A stretch of DNA of 64,000 nucleotides from Rhynchospora pubera (lineage: Eukaryota; Streptophyta; Magnoliopsida; Poales; Cyperaceae). Shown here one piece after another: positions 57,342 to 64,000 of this stretch. Position numbers and translations under genes: made by a program. The DNA lies in contig CM051461.1 in assembly GCA_028095005.1 (NCBI GenBank), positions 170,879,144 through 170,943,143 on the forward strand, written 5' to 3'. The notes beneath the pieces are model-generated. The model did no database searches. It saw only the letters and a list, made by a program, of their open reading frames with translations, and had not been told where the DNA came from. How positions within the stretch are numbered: the first letter of the stretch is position 1; the number at the start of each line of letters is the position of its first letter.

Positions 57342-59560
57342 CCACACCAAAGTGCTCAGGCCTCAGATATTTTCAGCTCTTTTCATATCAAATAATTTGA
57401 TGTCTACATTAGACATTTTATTCTCTATTATCACAGCCAAAATGAACTTCTATTATCAAATACCAAAATAAAAAGCTTGACATTCAGTTATTTTTATTCG
57501 AAAAAAGTGCGATAGAATTTGATACTAAAATAGCTACTTTAGGATATTCATTTTATTGCTGTTATGAAACGTGCAACTGAACCTTTTCTTGGACTCATCC
57601 CTCCTAGAGCCGTGCAAAGTAAGCTTGAATCTTCGCCATACTGGAATTGAAGTAAAAAGTTTTTTCAATACGTTTGTGCTATATAAAACTTACTTTTTGG
57701 CAATTAGATCAGGGATCCTACTCAGCAAGAAAATATTGATCTTTTGAAATTTAATGTTCTATTATTTGAACTTTTGAAGGTCACGTGAAGAGTCAATACA
57801 TCATATAAATTTCTTAACTTACATGAGGCTGAATAAATCTACACCGGACATTATTGAAATATGCCAGAAACCCCAATGGAGGAATACACAACCAAACTTT
57901 TGCTGCTTTCAGCTGATAAAATTTCAACATGCAAATTAGCTAATAACTTTGATATGGGCTAAGCAGAAGTTACCTTGTCCTTGTCTCAACTCAGCTCCAA
58001 AAGTTTCACCGCTCTTATTACCATATATACTCTTTGGATCCACTGATGAATAAAAAAAAAGCAAAGGAAATGAATAACAGGACATAGCAAAGCCTGCTAT
58101 CAGAGAAGTAAAAAAAAATAGAAAGTACCTTACTGAGTAAGAACCGGCAGGGCTAAGAAGTTTTGGTAAAGCCATCACGAGCTGTCAAATAAACATATTT
58201 TTTCTAACCAACAGAAATTATTCTTTTTCAGCCAAATTGGTAAAAATAAAAGGAAAAACAAAATCATTCAAATATCAAATTGTCTTTGCATGTATATATT
58301 CCAGATATGATAAATATTCAAATTTATATAACAAAGAAGATATATCTATGAGCAAACTGACAGTTTTGACTTTGCATCTATTTATCAAATTCTAACATTT
58401 TGTAAACTAAAATTATGAGGAAAGGTTGCTGGAAAACCAAATAAAAAACAATTATCACGATGCAATTTGATGTACCTTCATACATATGAATTAGTACAAA
58501 TTAAATGTTTATAGAATAATAAAATGAATCATCTGAACCAATCTCTACAGCAATCAATGTTACCAGTCTGACAAAGTAAGATCACAACCTTTTAAAGGTA
58601 TCAGTTCATTTTTCTTTTTGAAGGAAAGAAAAATAATCCAACATTTAAGAAAAAAAATGAGAAGAATACACACGCCTCATTATTACCATTCGAAGAGCAA
58701 CATTCACCAACAGGTCCATAAAAGTTGTAATGTAGAGATTCTACAATTTTTCAAAGCAAGTATAAGATATTACCCTAAGAACATCATCTTCTAACAAATT
58801 TTAGAACCAAACTATGACTCATTTTAATGTAATTTCACTTTAAACTTTGCGTTTCTCACACGCATATATTAATATCTTACTCTTCATTATTGAATGCTTC
58901 CATTACACATCCTCTATTAAAAGCTTATGACAAAAATGACCTGAGTAATTATTACCAAATTGGAGGAAATTTACATCCCTCATCAACAGATAACTCAATC
59001 GAGGTAGAAATTTTGTCCGTAATAGATAATGACCTGTCACTGCTAATTAGTTGTTAAAGTGTTTGTACTACAGCCCAACTAAATATAGAACAAAATCAAA
59101 CCTAAGGAAGCTCAACACCTGAATAGCAGAGTCCTATATACTATTTGCAATGGACTCCTGAATAACGTTGTACAGCTAGAGGCTATAACCTCCATTCCAA
59201 CACGGTATTGACTATGTCTTTAGCTTATTGGAAGCATGGTTGTTCCTCTCATTAAAATCCATGACATCCCTTCTGCACTTGTGGCAGGAGCTCACAAAAG
59301 GCCAGAGGATTTACCAATCAAACCTAGTGTGTTAAATTTGCTACAAGCTTCACCAATAGAAATGTAAAATAGTTACAATACATCCAGTGAATTTCTAAAC
59401 TATAATTTCTAAGAAAACTAAAAAAAGAAAAATCAATGAATGCATTCATAAGTAGTATCTTTCACTAAAAAACAAACAATAAAATGTAAAAAAAGTAAAA
59501 AAAAAACCAACGAAATTACTAAGTATAAGAATTGACCTGGTGATTGTGCACGATGTTGAC
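57342..59560. other. AT-rich stretch with two exon-like pieces on the minus strand
   Basis: On the minus strand, about 58187-58134 (ALPKLLSPAGSYS) precedes a GTAAGG donor, and 58048-57976ish (VDPKSIYGNKSGETFGAELR) follows a TTCATCAG acceptor and precedes GTAACT. They join in frame and look like real exons of a gene I cannot name. No further exons recognised; the remainder is AT-rich and without supported features. Confidence 0.35.
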
Positions 59561-59689
59561 GAGTTAACTGTAATCGCTGCCGAGCTTGAGTTTCCTATGC
59601 GCAGCCTCCTGGTCTATATTAATTCTCTTGAGCGTTATTTCCTATCCTTGTACTCTTCTACCATTCCTTCTGAACTACACTCTGTCCCT

Positions 59690-60101
59690 TTGCCAAAAAA
59701 AAAAAAACAGTGGAGAAGGGAAATTAGGAGGTGGAGGAGGTGACTCAAGTGGCAGACTGTTGACTAGCGGAGGAGAAGGGGAGAATGGTGGTGGAGTTGG
59801 AGAATCAGGAGGAGGAATTGGGGCTGGTGGTGGAGGCGATTTCGGAGGAGGTGTAGATGCAGCAGTAGATTTGAGAGGAGGTGATGGAGAGAGTGTAATG
59901 GGTAGTGGAGGTGGAGTCGTTGGAGCAGGGGTTGAGGTTGGTGATTAATGATTTGGCTGGTGCAGGATGCAGGGAGAAGTCGGGTAGAAGGAGGGCAGAA
60001 GGTGGAGAAGGGGGAAGAGGGAGCGGACCCGGGTTGGGGCTGTTGTCGTCGGAGGAGATGGAGAGTGCCTTCTCTGATAAACTTCTCGCTGGTGCGTCCA
60101 T
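59690..60101 (-). pseudogene. Proline-rich protein first exon with frame break
   Basis: ATG at 60101 in a strong GCCGCCATGG context starts MDAPARSLSEKALSISSDDN and continues Pro/Ser-rich, but in that frame it drifts into low-complexity sequence and stops. From about 59945 the next frame is strikingly extensin-like (TPPPKSPPPPAPIPPPDSPT, LPLESPPPPPNFPSPL) down to 59700. The switch implies a frameshift near 59940. Such N-termini occur in PERK-type receptor kinases and other cell-wall-associated proteins, but no kinase or membrane segment is seen. The Gly-rich plus-strand frame here is its mirror image. Confidence 0.45.
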
Positions 60102-61259
60102 GGCGGCGCCTTATTCCCACCGCCTCCACCGTTCATCTCTTGGAAGACCGACCAGTCGAAGCCTAGATCGGAAACGATTTTGATCGCTTCCCGTCTGTTT
60201 CTCTTTCTCGATCAGCAGTCTGAACCTCTCTCCCTCGATTTAAGAAGATTGGTCTGCCGCTCAAACAAAATCTGCCGCTTGGGGAGGGAAAATATCACCG
60301 CTTGAGCGGTTGGGAAGAGATGAGGTTCAGCCGAGATGATAGATTGAGACTGAGGCACCGTTCTTTTCTCCTCTAAATCACACCGCAGGATTGAGATGAA
60401 AGGACAGGATAATTCGCTCGGAAAAAAGAAAAATTGTACTGTTCATAGGCGCGAATATTAACGAAACATGGTGTCGAACTTTTATATAGGTATAATATAA
60501 TTTCTCCCATTCGCTCCCTAATTTACACCGCTCCCATCTCTTCTCTAAAGGAAAAACCCTAGCTGGTTCCGCCGCCAACCTCCTCACGCTTTCCTCTTCC
60601 CCTCTTTCTCCTTCAGTCCGCCTGTCTTTTCTATCCCTCTTTCTCCTTCCATGATCCGACAAACCCTAATTTCTATCAGATTCATTTTCAACTCGCCCTT
60701 GTCGGCGCACTTCTTCTCCTCCGATGACGACGAGATGAGCGTCCTTTCACAAGGAACAAGAGCGATCTAGGTCAACACCCCAAATGTTCTCCTCTCTTTC
60801 TTCAGCGACATGGTCTTGATGTGTTGCACAGAGATCTCCGCCAAGCTCATCCACGGCCAGGAGGTCGTCAGGAGGGCTGAAACTGATTGTCGTGGAGGTT
60901 GGTACCAATGCATTGCCTAATAGAATTTGCTCCCTACTGTGTACAGAATTTGTATATGCCCCTAGGATCTTTGTAATTTGACTCACTGTAAGCCAGGTTG
61001 TCCAGCTTTTTCATCTAAGTTTGAGCCCTGCACAAATCAAATCAAATTTGAACAGGTGCACTTGATGGAACATGGTTTATATGTGATGTGCTGTGTTCGC
61101 CAGGCAGAAAATGCCCCAGTGATTTTCCTTACATTTGATAGCTGGAAAAGAATTAAATTTATGACAATGCTTGTATAATTGTGTTTTCATTGTTTGTTTA
61201 GTTAATTAGAACTGTGATCCTTAAATTTTAATGCTCTATGTCTTTTTGAATGATTTGTC
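60102..61259 (+). other. Leader-like region before the EMC10 exons
   Basis: CT-rich, with AAAACCCTAGC at about 60552 and AAACCCTAAT at 60661, as in plant 5' leaders. The expected N-terminal EMC10 exons are not recognisable. 60438-60500 repeats the CTGTTCATAG...TATATAGGTATAAT arrangement seen at 51519-51580. Confidence 0.35.
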
Positions 61260-62006
61260 AACCGGACACTGACCAAGCTCCGGTTTACAAGGAATGCAAT
61301 CTCAGACACAAAGAAGGGACTTTTTGAAGTAATCATTATAACTTAAAGTGCTTATTTTAATTCTTATTTTGTGTGATGGAGAGGCTTATTATTTATTTTT
61401 CTTTTGGTATGATGTTTGGTGGTTATAGAGGCTTTTGGAGGACGATGATTTTTACACCATCAGAATCCCTTCAAATGTTATGAATCCTTCTGGAAAGGAT
61501 TATATCATCTCTTCTGTCAGAGCTGTAAGTTATGTCCTTTTCAGTTTGTTTATTTTATCAAGTATTCTTATCTTTTCTCTAATTCATAGGTTTGTATCAA
61601 GTAATGTTCTTGTTCTTTATGTTGCTATTGAGGATTTTATGATGCATGTCAATAACATGAGTTAGTTAAAAGGTTATATATTCTGCATTATTGATGTTTT
61701 TTTGCCCCCTTCTGTAGAGATGCCTTCCACGGGAGAGCTTGGATGAGCATTTTGTGATTCACACCGTAAGTTATTCCAATATGTTCTGTCTGTTTCTGTC
61801 CAGTGCCTTAGAAAAACTATAAGCTGTTTTGTTAATTTTGACTCTCTCTTGCTGAAGGAAACATTTACATATCTTAAAGATTGAAAGCTTGCATGTTTTA
61901 ACTTTTGTTTGTTTTTTAATAAAAACAGGATGGTGTGAATGTTTTGTCTGTGAACTATGGATCTGTGAACTATGAATACCGGTACATACCTGAGGTGCCA
62001 TTTTAG
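61260..62006 (+). pseudogene. EMC10 (ER membrane protein complex subunit 10) fragment
   Basis: Four exons with GT-AG borders: 61260-61328 (NRTLTKLRFTRNAISDTKKG), 61429-61524 (LLEDDDFYTIRIPSNVMNPS, then GKDYIISSVRA), 61718-61765 (RCLPRESLDEHFVIHT) and 61929-62006 (DGVNVLSVNYGS). They match the luminal domain of plant EMC10, a subunit of the complex that inserts membrane proteins in the ER. After VNYGS the normal continuation P-G-A-C-x-Y-P-R-Q is replaced by VNYEYRYIPEVPF and a TAG. The later exons and the C-terminal transmembrane segment (FWAKYWMY..) are missing. The first exon lacks a clear acceptor. It is a truncated copy, probably captured or recombined, on the same strand as the pieces that follow. 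Confidence 0.82.
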
Positions 62007-62088
62007 GTTAACAAAATTTTTTTCCCTTGTGATTTTAAATAGGTTTCGTTTCTAAGTTTCCTGCAATCTATCTTTCATTTTTGAAGGT

Positions 62089-62600
62089 GATTCATCCATC
62101 TGATGCGCAAGCAGATGGTGAACTTAGTATTTCTGATGGTGATACCGTTGTTGATCGTCAGGTACATAATTAAATTAGCCCATAAATTTCCAAGGACTTG
62201 AAAAAACTTCTGGCTCAATTAAGTTCACGAATCACCTCAATTTATTTTTCCACCTGAATGATTATGTAGGTGTCACCTAATGGATGGTCAGATGGAGAGT
62301 GCTAAGGAAGAACTGGGTGGTTTCCATGATCAGTTTATGTCCAGCGTAGAGACAAAGTCCCATCCGGTAAAGTAATTGGTTTTCCCTTCATCTATACCTT
62401 TATTTATGTTGCTTTTTTCTGTTAGTCTGTAACTGAAGAGATTGATAGGCTTAAGACGAGCCAGCTTGATGCTAGAAAAAATATGCAGTACTTCCTTCAA
62501 ACATATTTGGAAGACCTAAACAACCAGATCATCAATGTGGTGGAGAAAATAAAAACCCCATCTGTTCCTGATTATTCAATTTGGTATGATAATCGGTAAT
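62089..62600 (+). pseudogene. Exon-like pieces of unknown origin after EMC10
   Basis: 62089-62161 (VIHPSDAQADGELSISDGDT) ends at CAG|GTAC. 62271-62366 contains EELGGFHDQFMSSVET. 62426-62599 (SVTEEIDRLKTSQLDARKNM and a following helical stretch, LEDLNNQIINVVEKIK) follows a TTAG acceptor and has coiled-coil character. Splice-like borders and composition suggest gene-derived exons from a source other than EMC10; I cannot identify it. Confidence 0.4.
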
Positions 62601-64000
62601 CTTTTATTTGAATTCATAAGAATTTTAATTCATAAATCTGGAAATTTTTCCACATAACTTTTCTTACAATTCATCTCATGTAGCTTCGGATGACCTATAA
62701 TTTAAAACAAGCAATGCAGTAGGAGCAATGAACTGATAAATAACGTCAAGGACCTTGCTTAAAAAAAAAACAAAAAGACAGATGCTCTGGAAGAGCTATC
62801 AAGGATTGAGGTAGATTCATCACGAATTTGTTCTTTATTTGGCTCTTTGATCTCTATTATGTGGCTTTAATTAATTTTCTGGTTCATCTATGCATTTTTA
62901 GATGGAAAAGTTCTTTTCAAAATGGACCACCGATAAAGTGTTTAGGGATCTGTATGGAAGAAGGGCAATTTCGTCACTTGATAATTAGTTGTGGGCTCCG
63001 CAGTCGGCACACATTGACAAACTAAAAACATGCTATAACCTGATAGCTGATACCCGCATAGTTCAATAATCTTTGCTCCTATTTTTTCCTTGTTTTATTT
63101 TGTATTTTCCATTGTAAGTTAGTCTGGACTATTAACTAGGTTTTTATTTAATTATGTACTTCAATATAAATTATGGAAATATATTAGGTATTAGCTTCTC
63201 AATGTTCCTTAGCTGTATAAATTAACTAGGTTTTTTTTTTTGAAATAAAGTCCGTAGGCAATTCATATTGGTTTTTTTTATACACTTGGCAGTTAGTTAA
63301 TTGTTCTAGACTTAGTTGTTTAAGGAATAGTTAATTGTTCTAGACTTTTTTTTTCCATGTATGTCATGGATTACGTTAGAGAAAAAAAATTATTTGGAAT
63401 TATTTATGTATATTTTCTGTTTGGTTCCTTTTTATTTTCAGTAAGATTTTTTCCAATTTGGAGTTGGAGGCCATCAATAATATGATATGATTATTACAAT
63501 TGGTTAATTGCCTTTTCATTCTACCCAGCTAATGACGTTGAGGAAACAAAGAAAGAGAGATCATTATTTGGAACCTATTTGGTAACATAAATCAAATGAA
63601 ATCAAACACATGTCACCAGGTTATCTAAAATACAAATTTATTAATTATGTTTTGGGTTTTATGCTCTTACCCAAAAATTTCACTAAATGATTATACAAAA
63701 TTCAAAGCCGTTAAAATATCATTGAATACTTGCTTATTTTGTCTCAATTGGTTAATGTATTAGCTTGATTTCTTTCCTTTTGGATAGTCTTTTACTTTTG
63801 GTATGTTTTCCTGTACAATCCCGTTACATCTCTTGTTTATTATAGACGTTTATATATCGTTTTTTATTAGTCTATATAATAAATTAGTCAATAAGAAGAA
63901 ATTTATTATTTTTTATTGATGCTAATTTCAGCTGGTTTGTTAATTTTTTTGAATCAAAATAATAAAGTAACTTCACTGTACATTTCTTTAACCAAATTAA
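62601..64000. other. AT-rich right edge
   Basis: A short piece at 62901-62990 (MEKFFSKWTTDKVFRDLYGR) may be a further exon remnant. The rest is AT-rich with T runs and no supported gene or repeat up to the end of the window. Confidence 0.35.

Noticed and set aside
59586..59948. Gly-rich plus-strand frame resembling a glycine-rich protein
   Set aside because: It is the complement of a Pro-rich reverse-strand frame, which has a good ATG context; the Gly-rich reading is probably a shadow.

Overview
This window is nuclear DNA from a flowering plant, most likely a eudicot. The evidence is GT-AG split genes, plant-type Ty3, MULE, hAT and Helitron-like elements, short AT-rich introns, and gene fragments whose closest matches are plant MBF1, enolase, KNOLLE/SYP111-type syntaxin and EMC10. 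It is a transposon-dense stretch in which I see no clearly intact cellular gene.

Left part (1-16.9 kb). A diverged satellite with a period near 171 bp fills the first 2.2 kb and is interrupted by a 356-bp MITE. A second MITE follows, then a 3.15-kb MULE-like element with long inverted ends and a 10-bp target duplication. Between 7.0 and 12.55 kb lies a 19-exon copy of a plant DEAH-box splicing helicase (PRP2/DHX16/ESP3 type). It lacks the usual N-terminal part and carries at least five disabling lesions, so I call it a pseudogene. Between 13.4 and 16.3 kb is a MULE remnant (inverted arms plus a reverse-strand transposase fragment) split by a perfectly bounded 1,749-bp solo LTR.

Centre (16.9-49.6 kb). 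Two direct copies of a Helitron-like 5' end (TC start, inserted after A) bracket three same-strand fragments of unrelated genes: MBF1 exon 1, enolase, and syntaxin. This looks like a gene-capturing Helitron. A 28,118-bp Ty3/gypsy element (18469-46586; TSD CTTAT) of the Tat clade has inserted into it in reverse orientation. Its LTRs (4,708 and 4,969 bp) are almost identical; the length difference is exactly two units of a 130-bp internal tandem repeat. On the minus strand, gag and pol form one 2.6-kb-codon frame interrupted by two in-frame stops. Pol carries protease, reverse transcriptase, a degenerate RNase H, a second RNase H with intact acidic residues, and integrase. On the opposite (plus) strand between pol and the 3' LTR sit three spliced reading frames with their own TATA-like boxes: a plant-mobile-domain protein, a small helical protein, and a plant-transposon-protein-like protein. 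This antisense cassette is the most interesting feature of the window.

Right part (49.6-64 kb). AT-rich DNA with several local duplications (52.2-55.7 kb), a 1,663-bp hAT-like element with an 8-bp TSD, a proline-rich reverse-strand exon with a frame break, and an EMC10 fragment joined to unrelated exon-like pieces.
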